This document shows positions 18,758 through 27,044 of a DNA stretch of 64,000 bases, piece after piece (the first letter of the stretch is position 1; each line of letters opens with the position of its first letter). The notes beneath the pieces are model-generated. The model made no database searches. It had not been told where the DNA came from and was given only the letters and a program-made list of their open reading frames with translations. This DNA comes from Leisingera aquimarina DSM 24565 (GTDB lineage Bacteria > Pseudomonadota > Alphaproteobacteria > Rhodobacterales > Rhodobacteraceae): NCBI RefSeq assembly GCF_000473165.1, contig NZ_AXBE01000014.1:62001-126000 (forward strand). Direction: 5' to 3'. The position numbers were made by a program, and so were the translations under genes.

Positions 18758-20409
18758 TGGCTGCCGATCTTTCCCCCGCTCGCCTGCAAGTCATGTGGAA
18801 CCGCCTGCTGGCGGTGGTCGAGGAGCAGGGCCAGACCCTGATCCGTGCGGCCTTCAGCCCCATCGTGCGCGAATGCGGTGATATTTCTGCCGGTATCTTT
18901 GACGTGCAGGGCCGGATGCTGGCACAGGCCGTGACCGGCACGCCCGGCCATATCAACACCATGGCCGAAGCGGTGCTGCATCTGCGTGAACGCTTCCCGG
19001 TTGCAACGATGAAGCCCGGCGATATCTACATGACCAACGATCCCTGGCTCGCCTCGGGGCATCTGAACGACTTCCTGCTGATGATGCCGGCGTTCAAGGA
19101 CGGCAAGGTGGTGGGATTCACCTCCTGCACCTCGCATCTGGTTGATCTGGGCGGCCTCGGCATGGGGCCGGAAGGCTCTGACATCTATGACGAGGGGCTC
19201 TTGATCCCGCCCTGCAAGCTGGTTGAGGAAGGCGAGCCGAATGCGCTCTTGATGGATATCATCCGCGCCAACAGCCGCGAGCCGATTGCCAATGAGGGCG
19301 ATATCTACGCGCTGATTGCCTGCTGCGAGGCGGGGGTGACGCGTTTGGTCGACATGATGGAGGAGTTCCGCATCGGTGATCTGGATGCGCTTGGGTCCTA
19401 CATCATCGCCACCTCCCGCCGCGGCGCGCTGGAGGCCATCGCTGAGGTCCCCGAAGGGGTCTACAAGAACGTCCTGAAAATGGATGGCTACGAGAACGAA
19501 CTGGAACTGCACGCAACGCTGACCGTCTCCAAGGACGGCATGCATGTGGATTTCAGCGGCACATCGGGCTGTTCCAGCAAGGGCATCAACGTGCCGCTGA
19601 ACTATGCCACCGCCTATACGGTGTTTGCGCTGCGCTGCATTGTCGGCCCGGATATTCCCAATAATGCCGGGTCTTTGGAGCTGTTCACTGTGGACGGCCC
19701 CAAGGGCTGTATCCTGAATGCGCAGCGCCCGGTGCCGGTAGCGATGCGCCACACGCTGGGGCAGGTGACGCCAGACCTGGTTCTGGGCTGCCTGCACCAG
19801 GCGCTGCCCGATCAGGTGCCGGCCGAAGGCGCCAGCTGCATGTTCGACCTGCCGATGCGCCACGCGCCCGAGGTGGCCCGCGACGGCGGCCGCGAGTTCG
19901 CCATCGAGCCGGTTCACAACGGCGGCACCGGCGCGCGGCCCCATGCGGACGGGCTGTCGGCGACGGCTTACCCGTCGGGAGTCTTTGGCAGCCAGGTGGA
20001 GATTACCGAGGCGGTGGCGCCGGTCATCATGTGGCGGCGCGAGCTGCGGCCCGACTCCGGCGGAGCGGGCAAGTACCGCGGCGGGCTGGGCCAGCGGATC
20101 GAGATGACGGCCTCCAATGATGCGCCTTTCATCGTGTTCCTGTCGGTGGAGCGGCTGAAGTTCCCGGCCCTTGGCCGTATGGGCGGACAGCCCGGCGCCC
20201 TGGGCCGCATCCGCTTGCGCGATGGCGGACAGGACATCCCGGGCAAGGGCGAGCTGCGGGTGGAGGCAGGCGACTACTTGATCTTTGAAACCCCCGGCGG
20301 TGGCGGCTTCGGCAACCCGTCCGAACGTGACCCGGACGCCCTGGCACTGGACCTGAAACGCGGGCTGGTGACCGCGGAAGGCGCCAGCGTCTATGGAGGT
20401 GCCAATTGA
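18754..20409 (+). CDS. Hydantoinase/oxoprolinase subunit B (HyuB family)
   Basis: This 551-aa partner of the A subunit carries the family blocks FSPIVRECGDISAGIFD, GTPGHINTM, GDIYMTNDPWLASGHLND and the C-terminal PGGGGFGNPSERDP. The B subunit completes the hydrolase that acts on the cyclic amide or phosphorylated intermediate. A GAAAGGAG ribosome-binding site in the hyuA tail supports ATG 18754; a second ATG follows immediately. Its stop overlaps the next start (TTGA), so the aminotransferase is coupled to it. No missing motifs were noted. Confidence 0.93.
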   Translation: MMAADLSPARLQVMWNRLLAVVEEQGQTLIRAAFSPIVRECGDISAGIFDVQGRMLAQAVTGTPGHINTMAEAVLHLRERFPVATMKPGDIYMTNDPWLASGHLNDFLLMMPAFKDGKVVGFTSCTSHLVDLGGLGMGPEGSDIYDEGLLIPPCKLVEEGEPNALLMDIIRANSREPIANEGDIYALIACCEAGVTRLVDMMEEFRIGDLDALGSYIIATSRRGALEAIAEVPEGVYKNVLKMDGYENELELHATLTVSKDGMHVDFSGTSGCSSKGINVPLNYATAYTVFALRCIVGPDIPNNAGSLELFTVDGPKGCILNAQRPVPVAMRHTLGQVTPDLVLGCLHQALPDQVPAEGASCMFDLPMRHAPEVARDGGREFAIEPVHNGGTGARPHADGLSATAYPSGVFGSQVEITEAVAPVIMWRRELRPDSGGAGKYRGGLGQRIEMTASNDAPFIVFLSVERLKFPALGRMGGQPGALGRIRLRDGGQDIPGKGELRVEAGDYLIFETPGGGGFGNPSERDPDALALDLKRGLVTAEGASVYGGAN

Positions 20410-21473
20410 TCCGCGCAGTTCCTCATGTAGCTGCCATGGCGCCTTATGCGCTGGCGGATCTCGGCGGCGAGGGGGTCATTTCCCTGGCTCAGAACGAAAG
20501 CGCCTTTGCCGCCAGCCCCGCCGCGATAGCTGCAGGCAAGGCAGTGCTGGATCAGATGCCTCTTTACCCTGACCCGGAATGGCCCGATCTGCGCGCCGCG
20601 GTGGCCGAGGTGCACGGGTTGGACCCGGCCAAGGTGCTGTGCGGCGCCGGCTCGATGGAGCTGATCGGCTGCCTGATCCGTGCCTTTGCCGGGCCGGGCG
20701 ACCGGGTCTTGGGCACCGATTACGGCTATGCCTTTGTATCCTCCGCCTCGGCCCAGGTGCAGGTGGATTACGTCAAAGCGCGCGAGCGCGATCTGACGGT
20801 GTCGGTGGACGATATCCTTGCCGCAGTGACGTCTGAGACCCGCATCGTCTTTGTCTGCAACCCAGGCAATCCAACCGGCACGCTGGTTCCCAACGGTGAG
20901 ATCCTGCGTCTGCGCGCAGGCCTGCCTGCGGATGTGCTGCTGGTGGTGGATCAGGCCTATGCCGAGTTTGCCGATGCGGAAAACGACCCTGCCGAAGTCT
21001 TCGCGCTGTCAGAGCGCGGCGATACCGTAGTGCTGCGGACCCTGTCCAAGGCCTATGGGCTGGCAGGGGCGCGGGCCGGTTGGGGCTATTTCCCGCCTCA
21101 GATCGCCAGTGAGGTGCGTAAACTATTGAACCCCAATAATATATCCATCCCATCACAGGCGATGGCGGCGGCAGCAATGCAAGACCAGGCGCATATGCGC
21201 GATACGGTGGCCAAAACTGCCGCGATCCGTGATGGCTTTGCCGCGGGCTGCCGTGCACTGGGGCTGACGGTGCCGCAAAGCCACACCAATTTTGTGCTGA
21301 TGCGCTTTGCCTCGCCCGTGCAAGCACAGGCGGCGGATACGGCGCTGCGGGCGGAAAAGCTGCTGATGCGCGGCATGGGCGGTTATGGCCTCAGCGATTG
21401 CCTGCGCGCCACCATCAGCAGCCAAGACGTGATGGACCGCGCGCTGACGGTTCTGAAAGGAATGTTCACATGA
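20406..21473 (+). CDS. PLP-dependent aminotransferase (class I/II, HisC-like), 355 aa
   Basis: This is a fold-type I aminotransferase of the histidinol-phosphate aminotransferase-like group. Visible are CNPGNPTG (residues 151-158), the PLP-ring Asp182 in VVDQAYAEF and the Schiff-base Lys215 in TLSKAYGLAGARAGW. The start is TTG inside the hyuB stop; no ATG or GTG fits, and the family N-terminus (RAVPHVAAMAPYALADL) begins directly after it. Position between a hydantoinase and a racemase suggests that it deaminates the amino acid released by ring opening, rather than making histidine. A biosynthetic role cannot be excluded. Confidence 0.88.
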   Translation: MIRAVPHVAAMAPYALADLGGEGVISLAQNESAFAASPAAIAAGKAVLDQMPLYPDPEWPDLRAAVAEVHGLDPAKVLCGAGSMELIGCLIRAFAGPGDRVLGTDYGYAFVSSASAQVQVDYVKARERDLTVSVDDILAAVTSETRIVFVCNPGNPTGTLVPNGEILRLRAGLPADVLLVVDQAYAEFADAENDPAEVFALSERGDTVVLRTLSKAYGLAGARAGWGYFPPQIASEVRKLLNPNNISIPSQAMAAAAMQDQAHMRDTVAKTAAIRDGFAAGCRALGLTVPQSHTNFVLMRFASPVQAQAADTALRAEKLLMRGMGGYGLSDCLRATISSQDVMDRALTVLKGMFT

Positions 21474-22210
21474 CCTATGAGACCCGCACCCGCGCTAAAA
21501 TCGGCGTGCTGGTGCCTTACTCCAACACCAATCTGGAACCGGATATGATGCTGATGCGCGCACCCGATACCACGGTGCACTTTCAGCGCTTGGGAGGTTA
21601 TGACGTGGACGAGATCCCGGGTTCCGGCCAGATGGCGGGGCTTGGCGTCTCCGACATCAGCCATGATCTCAGGATGATCTCGGGCGTGCGTCCCGATGTG
21701 GTGCTTTACGGTTGCACCTCAGCAACGCTGACCCATGGGCCGGGGTTTGATGAAAAGCTGGCGCAGGACATCGAAGCAGGCTCTGGCGCGCTGTCCTTTA
21801 CCGCTGCCGGGGCGCTGGTTGATGCGATCAAGGCCCTCGGCGCAACCAAAGTGGGCTTCTCCTCTCCCTACCTGGGCGAGATCAACACGCAAGCAATGGA
21901 CTTCCTGGCGCAGAACCAGATTGCCACGGTGAAATGCGCCGATGTGGGGCGTGAGCTTGGCAATTACGGCCAGGGCGAGCTGACACCGGAGGAGGTATTT
22001 GATCTGGCCTGCCAGGCGGACCACCCGCAGGCGCAGGCCATCGTGCTGAGCTGTACTGACATGCGCGCGGTTGAGGCGGTGGAGCGGATCGAGGCGCATC
22101 TGGGCAAACCGGTTGTCACCTCCAACCAGGCGATGATGTTCTGCCTGATGCGGGCGCTTGGCCTGCCGCGTCACGATGCGCTGCCTGGGCGGCTGTTTGA
22201 CCGGCTCTAA
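21470..22210 (+). CDS. Asp/Glu/hydantoin racemase superfamily protein (maleate isomerase/AMDase type)
   Basis: This 246-aa two-domain enzyme has both reactive Cys motifs of the superfamily: LYGCTSATLTHG in the first domain and LSCTDMRAVE in the second. VPYSNTNLEPD near the N-terminus is the substrate-carboxylate loop of maleate isomerases and arylmalonate decarboxylases. The longer open frame starts upstream, but ATG 21470 overlaps the aminotransferase stop (ATGA), which fixes the start. In context it is probably a stereoisomerase that completes the hydantoinase-aminotransferase cassette. Maleate-isomerase or decarboxylase activity is also possible. Confidence 0.88.
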   Translation: MTYETRTRAKIGVLVPYSNTNLEPDMMLMRAPDTTVHFQRLGGYDVDEIPGSGQMAGLGVSDISHDLRMISGVRPDVVLYGCTSATLTHGPGFDEKLAQDIEAGSGALSFTAAGALVDAIKALGATKVGFSSPYLGEINTQAMDFLAQNQIATVKCADVGRELGNYGQGELTPEEVFDLACQADHPQAQAIVLSCTDMRAVEAVERIEAHLGKPVVTSNQAMMFCLMRALGLPRHDALPGRLFDRL

Positions 22211-22221
22211 ACAGGCGTCTG

Positions 22222-22271
22222 TTTCATCTTTGCAAAAATACTCCGGGGAGCGCGAGGGGCTGGCCCCTCGC
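22222..22271. terminator. Roseobacter-type intergenic module: AT-rich box plus GC hairpin
   Basis: Between two convergent genes lies a box starting TTTCATCTTTGCAAAAATAC. Nine bases after that string, an 8-bp perfect hairpin follows (arms GCGAGGGG and CCCCTCGC, loop CTGG). Read on the minus strand the hairpin precedes ATTTTTGC, a terminator arrangement for the MttB-like gene. I recall near-identical modules behind many genes in Rhodobacteraceae. Confidence 0.6.
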
Positions 22272-22281
22272 ATCCATTCCA

Positions 22282-23820
22282 TCAAGGCTCGCCGGACCCG
22301 ATTTCCTCGCGCCGTCTGGCCGCATAGGCCTCCAGTTCCTCGCTGATGGCCGGATCCATCGCCGGTTCCTCGTAATCCCGCAGCGCCTGCTGCCAGAGGC
22401 CGGTCGCCCGCTGCAGCGCATCCTTGGCGCCGGCCGCTTCCCAGTTCTCGTAGTTCTGCCAGTCCGACAGCATCGGGGTGTAGAACGCGGTTTCATAGCG
22501 CGCCATCGTGTGCTCGGCGCCAAAGAAATGGCCGCCGGTGGGCACCGACTGGATGGCGTCAAAGCCCAGTTCGTCGGCGTCGAACTTCATCGGCTTCAGG
22601 AATTCGATCATGTTCTGGATGATCTCCACATCCATAATAAATTTCTCATAAGACGCCGTCAGCCCTCCCTCCAGCCAGCCGGCTGCGTGGTAGACAATAT
22701 TGGCACCGCCAAGCACCGCGCCCCAGCTTGCCATCATGGTCTCATACGCCGCCTGCAGGTCCACCGCATTAGAGGCATTGGCATTTGAGGTCCGGTAAGG
22801 GATGCCATAGCGCCGCGCCAGCTGGCCGCCGACGATATTGGCTTTGGCGTTTTCCGGCGTGCCGAATGCAGGCGCGCCGGAGCGCATGTCCACATTGGAG
22901 GTGAAGGAGCCGTACATCACCGGCGTGCCGGGATTGACCAGCTGTGTCAGCACCACCCCGAACAGTGCCTCGGCGTTCTGCTGCGCCAATGCAGCGGGCA
23001 GGGTCACCGGGGTCATCGCGCCCATCAATGTGAAGGGCGTCACCGTCACCGGCTGGCCGTATTCGGCCATGGCAATCAGCCCGTCGCCCATCGCATCGTC
23101 AAACAGCCGCGGCGAGTTGACTGAGATGATGGTGATCACGCCCGGGTCATCCTTCATTTCTTCGGGCGTCTGGCCGCGGCTGATGGCCATCATGTTGATC
23201 CCGTCCAGCGCCCTGCCGCGGCCGATGGCGGAGCAGTGGAAGGACAGATCAGAATAGGTCAGGTTGGCCTGATAGGTGTCCAGATGCCGGTTGTTCGCGG
23301 GCAGTTCCAGCGGCGCGGTCACCTGGTTGCCGATCAGATGGATGGCGTTGAAGTGATGCGCCAGTTTGATGAAGTTCTGGTAGTCGGTCAGATTGCCCTG
23401 CCGCCGCCCATTGATGCAGTCGTGCACGTTGGGCGGGCCGGCCACCAGGCCGAAGGTCACGTTGTTGCCGCCCAGGGTGATTTGCTTGGCGCGGTTGCGC
23501 GCGGTCAGGGTGAACTCACGCGGAACCGTTTTCAGCGCCTCTTTGACGATGCTTTCATCCATCCGGATGGTCTGCGTGTCCCGATCCACGATGGCGCCGG
23601 CGCCCACGAACAGATCCATGACATTGCCGCCCATCACCCGGATCCCGGCCTCCGACAGGATCCGCATCGACGTGGCGTGCAGCTGGTCCATCTGGTCCGG
23701 GTTCAGCAGTTCATACGCCGGGTAGGTGTTTTTCACCTGGGTCCAGGGCAGCTGATCGATGCTGCCGCCGGAACGGGTGGATTTTCCGCGGCGTCCGCCG
23801 CTGCGCCTGTCGCGTGCCAT
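22282..23820 (-). CDS. Trimethylamine methyltransferase family protein (non-pyrrolysine MttB homologue)
   Basis: This 512-aa protein belongs to the MttB superfamily (COG5598). Members transfer a methyl group from quaternary amines such as glycine betaine, proline betaine or carnitine to a corrinoid protein. The barrel blocks PAYELLNPDQMDQLH, VAGPPNVHDC, NRHLDTYQANLTYSDLSFHCSA and SVPTGGHFFGAEHTM are visible. There is no in-frame amber codon, so it is of the non-pyrrolysine type. The N-terminal 25 residues are basic and Gly/Ser-rich. It lies 17 bases behind an MmgE/PrpD gene. No corrinoid protein or activase is in the window. Confidence 0.9.
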   Translation of the reverse strand: MARDRRSGGRRGKSTRSGGSIDQLPWTQVKNTYPAYELLNPDQMDQLHATSMRILSEAGIRVMGGNVMDLFVGAGAIVDRDTQTIRMDESIVKEALKTVPREFTLTARNRAKQITLGGNNVTFGLVAGPPNVHDCINGRRQGNLTDYQNFIKLAHHFNAIHLIGNQVTAPLELPANNRHLDTYQANLTYSDLSFHCSAIGRGRALDGINMMAISRGQTPEEMKDDPGVITIISVNSPRLFDDAMGDGLIAMAEYGQPVTVTPFTLMGAMTPVTLPAALAQQNAEALFGVVLTQLVNPGTPVMYGSFTSNVDMRSGAPAFGTPENAKANIVGGQLARRYGIPYRTSNANASNAVDLQAAYETMMASWGAVLGGANIVYHAAGWLEGGLTASYEKFIMDVEIIQNMIEFLKPMKFDADELGFDAIQSVPTGGHFFGAEHTMARYETAFYTPMLSDWQNYENWEAAGAKDALQRATGLWQQALRDYEEPAMDPAISEELEAYAARRREEIGSGEP

Positions 23821-23837
23821 ATCTGGTGTCTTTCTGA

Positions 23838-25190
23838 TTAAGTCTTCGGGGCGTCGTAGATCAGGCGGCCGAGGTCGGAGAACTTGCTGCCCTCGCGGGT
23901 CATGCCCAGCACCGCGTCGCGGATTTCGGCGGCGCGGGATTCACCAAGCGACGGCGAGGCAAACTCCATGAACTTCCGGATGACCTGATCGCGGGAAAGG
24001 GGCGCCTCCGGGCCGCCGCGCGCATGCACGTCGCCGCTCTCGATCACCCGGCCGTCTGTCAGAGTGACCACCACATCGGCAACCCGGCACATCGGAAAAC
24101 GGACCGAGTGGCGGGCGGCCTCGGAAACCGAGATGCGTTCGTGGATCGAGGCAACCAGCGGACCGTTCAGGCCTGCGCCGGAGATATGCTCGACCCCGAT
24201 CCGGCCATAGGCCGCCTGGATCGCAACCGCAAAGCCCAGCGAATACTGTGCCTGGCTGGTGGTGGAAGGAATGCCCGGGTAGAGGCAGGCGCTTTCGTGG
24301 AAGGTGTTGATGTGGATCTTGGCGATCTGTTCATGGGTCAGGGTGTTGTCCAGCATCACCTGGCGCACCGCGTCGATCGGCGCATGGGCCCAGCGGCAGA
24401 TCGGGTAGGGCTTCACATACTGATGCTCCATCTGCCAGAAGCTGCCAAGGTCCTGCCAATATTCAGCCACCCGGTCCTCTTCGAGGGTGATCGCGGGCGC
24501 GCCGGTGAAGCCCTTTTCGGCCAGGATTGCCGAAGACATGCCGACCATCGCGCCCCAGCCGGAGCCGTCGTGCAGCATCGAGGGGTTGGCGATTTCGCGC
24601 ATCATCTGGCTGCGGGGGCCGTGGTATTCGGCAATCCCCAGCGCCTCGCGCAGCTGGGTGCGCGACAGCCCGCGCATCCGGGCTGCCATTGCGGCAACCC
24701 CTAGGGCGTTCCAGGCGCCCGAGGTGTGGTAATCGCTGACAGTATTATGCAGCGACAGCGCGGCGCGGCCCGCCAGCTCATAACCCAGCGTGGTGATCGC
24801 CAGCGCTTCGGGGCCGGAGAAATCCGGCACGGTCTCTGCCAGCGCTGCAATTGCCGGGATCACCACCACGCCGATATGGCCCTTGGTCGGGTAATAGCCG
24901 TCATGGCCGTCCAGATTGTCGGTGGCGGTGGCCGAGGCATAGGCGGCGCCGGCGACGCTGACCTTGCGGCCGTCGAACATCATCCGTGCGCCCAGGCCCT
25001 CCTCGCCGCAGCCATATAGCGCCACCGCGGTTTCGCGGGCGATGCGGCCGGCCTCCATCGGGCCGGCGCCAATGGTGATCCCGAGGGTGTCGAGGAACAT
25101 CAGCGCCGCGGCTTCACGGGTGGTTTCCGGCAGGTCGCCGGGGCTGAGACCAAAGGTGAAATCGGCGGCACGGTCGAAGGTGGCGGTCAT
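23838..25190 (-). CDS. MmgE/PrpD family protein
   Basis: This 450-aa protein is related to 2-methylcitrate dehydratase, cis-aconitate decarboxylase and similar all-helical lyases or isomerases. Characteristic parts are LMFLDTLGITIGAG at the N-terminus, ATDNLDGHDGYYPTKGHIG, GYELAGRAALSLHN and the KPYPICRWAHAPIDA active-site stretch. The open frame extends 24 codons further upstream, but the family start is the ATG at 25190, preceded by GAGAG. The MttB-like gene follows after 17 bases, so the two form an operon, divergent from a LysR gene. The substrate is unknown; a true PrpD role is unlikely because no prpB or prpC is present. Confidence 0.9.
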   Translation of the reverse strand: MTATFDRAADFTFGLSPGDLPETTREAAALMFLDTLGITIGAGPMEAGRIARETAVALYGCGEEGLGARMMFDGRKVSVAGAAYASATATDNLDGHDGYYPTKGHIGVVVIPAIAALAETVPDFSGPEALAITTLGYELAGRAALSLHNTVSDYHTSGAWNALGVAAMAARMRGLSRTQLREALGIAEYHGPRSQMMREIANPSMLHDGSGWGAMVGMSSAILAEKGFTGAPAITLEEDRVAEYWQDLGSFWQMEHQYVKPYPICRWAHAPIDAVRQVMLDNTLTHEQIAKIHINTFHESACLYPGIPSTTSQAQYSLGFAVAIQAAYGRIGVEHISGAGLNGPLVASIHERISVSEAARHSVRFPMCRVADVVVTLTDGRVIESGDVHARGGPEAPLSRDQVIRKFMEFASPSLGESRAAEIRDAVLGMTREGSKFSDLGRLIYDAPKT

Positions 25191-25410
25191 GGCGGGTCTC
25201 TCGCTGGGGCAGTTCAGATGCTGTTTCCGCGTCAGAGTAGGGGGTGCAGGTCCAAGTGACACACAAATTAAAGGAGGTCATAGCCGCGGGATATTTCGTG
25301 AAAGCTGTGTTAGACGTCGTTTTCGGACCTCGCGAAGACGCGATCCCTTTGGAATTGCGGCCCATTCCAAAGCATGGAAACATAGCCCCAAAACCGCTGC
25401 CGGACCCGTG

Positions 25411-26298
25411 ATGAAGAATCTTCCCCACCTGACCTTTCTCCGTTCCTTCGAGGCCGCAGCGCGGTATCTGAGCTTTACTTCGGCGGCGGATGAGCTGAAC
25501 TGCACCCAGTCGGCGGTGTCGAACCATGTGCGCAGCCTGGAGGAGTTCATTGGCAGGCCGCTGTTTGTGCGCCACCCGCGGTCTTTGTCGCTGACTGATG
25601 TGGGGGAGGCTTATTTGCCGTCGGTCCGCCACGCGCTGCAGGAGATTGACAGCGCAACCCAGCTGCTGATTTCGCAAAGCCACAAGCGGGAGGTGGTGAT
25701 TTCCTGCCCGGTCAGCCTGGCGGAGAAATGGCTGATCGGCGTGATCGAGGATTTCACCAAGGTGCATCCCGATATCGACCTGACCATCCACAGCACCATC
25801 TGGGTGGACGTGGAGACCAACGTCTCGGACATCTCGATCACCATCAACCATGTGGATGACGTGATGGGGCCGGCGGTGAAACTGTGGGACGAGAAGCTGG
25901 CGCTGGTGTGCTCGCCGGACTACCGGGTTGGCGGCGAGGCGATGTCCCGGCCTGAGCAGCTGGCCGATGCCAAGCTGATCCATATTCTGGGCCGCCCGAT
26001 CTATTGGGAGAAAATCGCCAAACATTATGGGCTTACGGGGATTGAGCACAAGGGCGGGCTGCAGACCAACTCTTCCAACATGGGTTTGGAATTTGCGGTG
26101 CAATCGCTTGGTTGCGTGGTGCTGCCGAAGTCGCTGGTGCGGAGCCATGTGACGAACGGGCGGCTGGTGGAGCCGTTTGATTTCGACCTTGACTGCCCCT
26201 GGACCTATTTTGCCACTTTCAAGGACAAGGCGGCGACGCCCTCGGTCAAGCATTTCAAGACCTGGCTGCTGAAGGCCGCGGCGGGGATGGAGCTGTAG
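25411..26298 (+). CDS. LysR-family transcriptional regulator (GcvA-like)
   Basis: This 295-aa regulator has an N-terminal winged helix (LTFLRSFEAAARYLSFTSAADELNCTQSAVSNHVRSLE) and a periplasmic-binding-fold effector domain. The start is the ATG at 25411 (a GTG immediately precedes it), where the LysR fold begins; the frame is open far upstream over the MmgE gene. It is divergent from the MmgE/MttB pair across about 220 bases, so that pair is its likely target. The DNA-binding helices resemble GcvA/AmpR-type LysRs. The effector is unknown. Confidence 0.9.
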   Translation: MKNLPHLTFLRSFEAAARYLSFTSAADELNCTQSAVSNHVRSLEEFIGRPLFVRHPRSLSLTDVGEAYLPSVRHALQEIDSATQLLISQSHKREVVISCPVSLAEKWLIGVIEDFTKVHPDIDLTIHSTIWVDVETNVSDISITINHVDDVMGPAVKLWDEKLALVCSPDYRVGGEAMSRPEQLADAKLIHILGRPIYWEKIAKHYGLTGIEHKGGLQTNSSNMGLEFAVQSLGCVVLPKSLVRSHVTNGRLVEPFDFDLDCPWTYFATFKDKAATPSVKHFKTWLLKAAAGMEL

Positions 26299-26344
26299 CT
26301 TTAACGCTGCCTACAGGCGGCATTGAAATTTGGCGGCATTCGCC

Positions 26345-26364
26345 GTATATACGGGTATATATAC
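26345..26364. promoter_or_regulatory. Palindromic operator candidate of the toxin-antitoxin operon
   Basis: Arms GTATATA and TATATAC are separated by six bases and lie 14 bases before the antitoxin ATG, within an AT-rich promoter-like stretch. Swapped-hairpin antitoxins usually bind such dyads to repress their own operon. Confidence 0.6.
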
Positions 26365-26377
26365 ATGAGGCCTACCA

Positions 26378-26602
26378 ATGATTGAGACCAAGATCAGGAA
26401 AGTCGGAAACTCTGCCGTCATCACGCTGACGACGGAGATGCTGACGATGCTGGACGCCAAGGAAGGCGATACGCTGTTCGTGGTGCGCGGCGATGATGGC
26501 AGCCTGCGGGTGATGGCGCATGATCCCTCGGTGGCCGAGGCACTGGCCGCGGCTGAAATCGTGATGGACGAGAACCGAGACCTGCTTCAGGCCCTGGCGT
26601 GA
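26378..26602 (+). CDS. AbrB/MazE-type antitoxin
   Basis: This 74-aa protein has an N-terminal swapped-hairpin AbrB DNA-binding domain (IRKVGNSAVITLTTEMLTML, then EGDTLFVV) and a C-terminal acidic helix (VAEALAAAEIVMDENRDLLQALA) that would wrap the toxin. It overlaps the Doc-type gene by four bases (GTGA), the normal antitoxin-first order. An inverted repeat in front suggests autoregulation. The fold is MazE-like, not Phd-like, although the partner is a Doc. Confidence 0.88.
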   Translation: MIETKIRKVGNSAVITLTTEMLTMLDAKEGDTLFVVRGDDGSLRVMAHDPSVAEALAAAEIVMDENRDLLQALA

Positions 26603-26985
26603 GCAGATACAAATGGGTGCCGCTGGCGGCAGTTGTTGTTTTCCATGACCGGCAAATCGCCCGCCATGGCGGAGCGGCGGGGATGCGCGACAAGGCATTG
26701 CTGGAGATGGGCTGTGCGCGGGCGATGAACCTGGCGGCTTATTCGGATGCCGGTGTGGCGGAGGTTGCGGCGGCCTATGCATTCGGCATCGCCAAGGCGC
26801 ATGCCTTTGTCGACGGCAACAAGCGCACCGCCTTTGTGACCGCCGTGACCTTTCTGCGCCTGAACGGCTATCAGTTCCGCCCCGACCCGGTTGAGGGCGT
26901 GCGGATGATGGAAGATCTGGCAACCGGTGACGTGGATGAGGCGGCCTTTGCAGAGTGGCTTAGGGCAGGGATGCAGTCAGTCTGA
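26599..26985 (+). CDS. doc: Doc-type toxin (Fic/DOC family)
   Basis: This 128-aa Fic-fold protein has the Doc signature HAFVDGNKR at residues 68-76. In phage P1 Doc this motif phosphorylates and inactivates elongation factor Tu, with arrest of translation. The start is GTG, inside the antitoxin stop; translation is therefore coupled to the neutralising partner. Length and motif are intact, so it should be active unless bound by the antitoxin. A bidirectional terminator follows within 30 bases. Confidence 0.9.
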   Translation: MSRYKWVPLAAVVVFHDRQIARHGGAAGMRDKALLEMGCARAMNLAAYSDAGVAEVAAAYAFGIAKAHAFVDGNKRTAFVTAVTFLRLNGYQFRPDPVEGVRMMEDLATGDVDEAAFAEWLRAGMQSV

Positions 26986-27010
26986 TCTTTGATCAATGCC
27001 GTAAAAAAGA

Positions 27011-27034
27011 AAGCCGCCCCGAAGGGCGGCTTTT
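27011..27034. terminator. Bidirectional terminator
   Basis: Perfect 9-bp arms AAGCCGCCC and GGGCGGCTT enclose a CGAA loop, with an A-run before and a T-run after. It serves both the toxin gene (+) and the flavoprotein gene (-), which converge here. Confidence 0.85.
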
Positions 27035-27044
27035 GGTTTTCTGA

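Noticed and set aside
22282-23820. Possible pyrrolysine-encoding MttB
   Set aside because: The gene is continuous over 512 codons with no in-frame TAG, so it is the non-pyrrolysine type.
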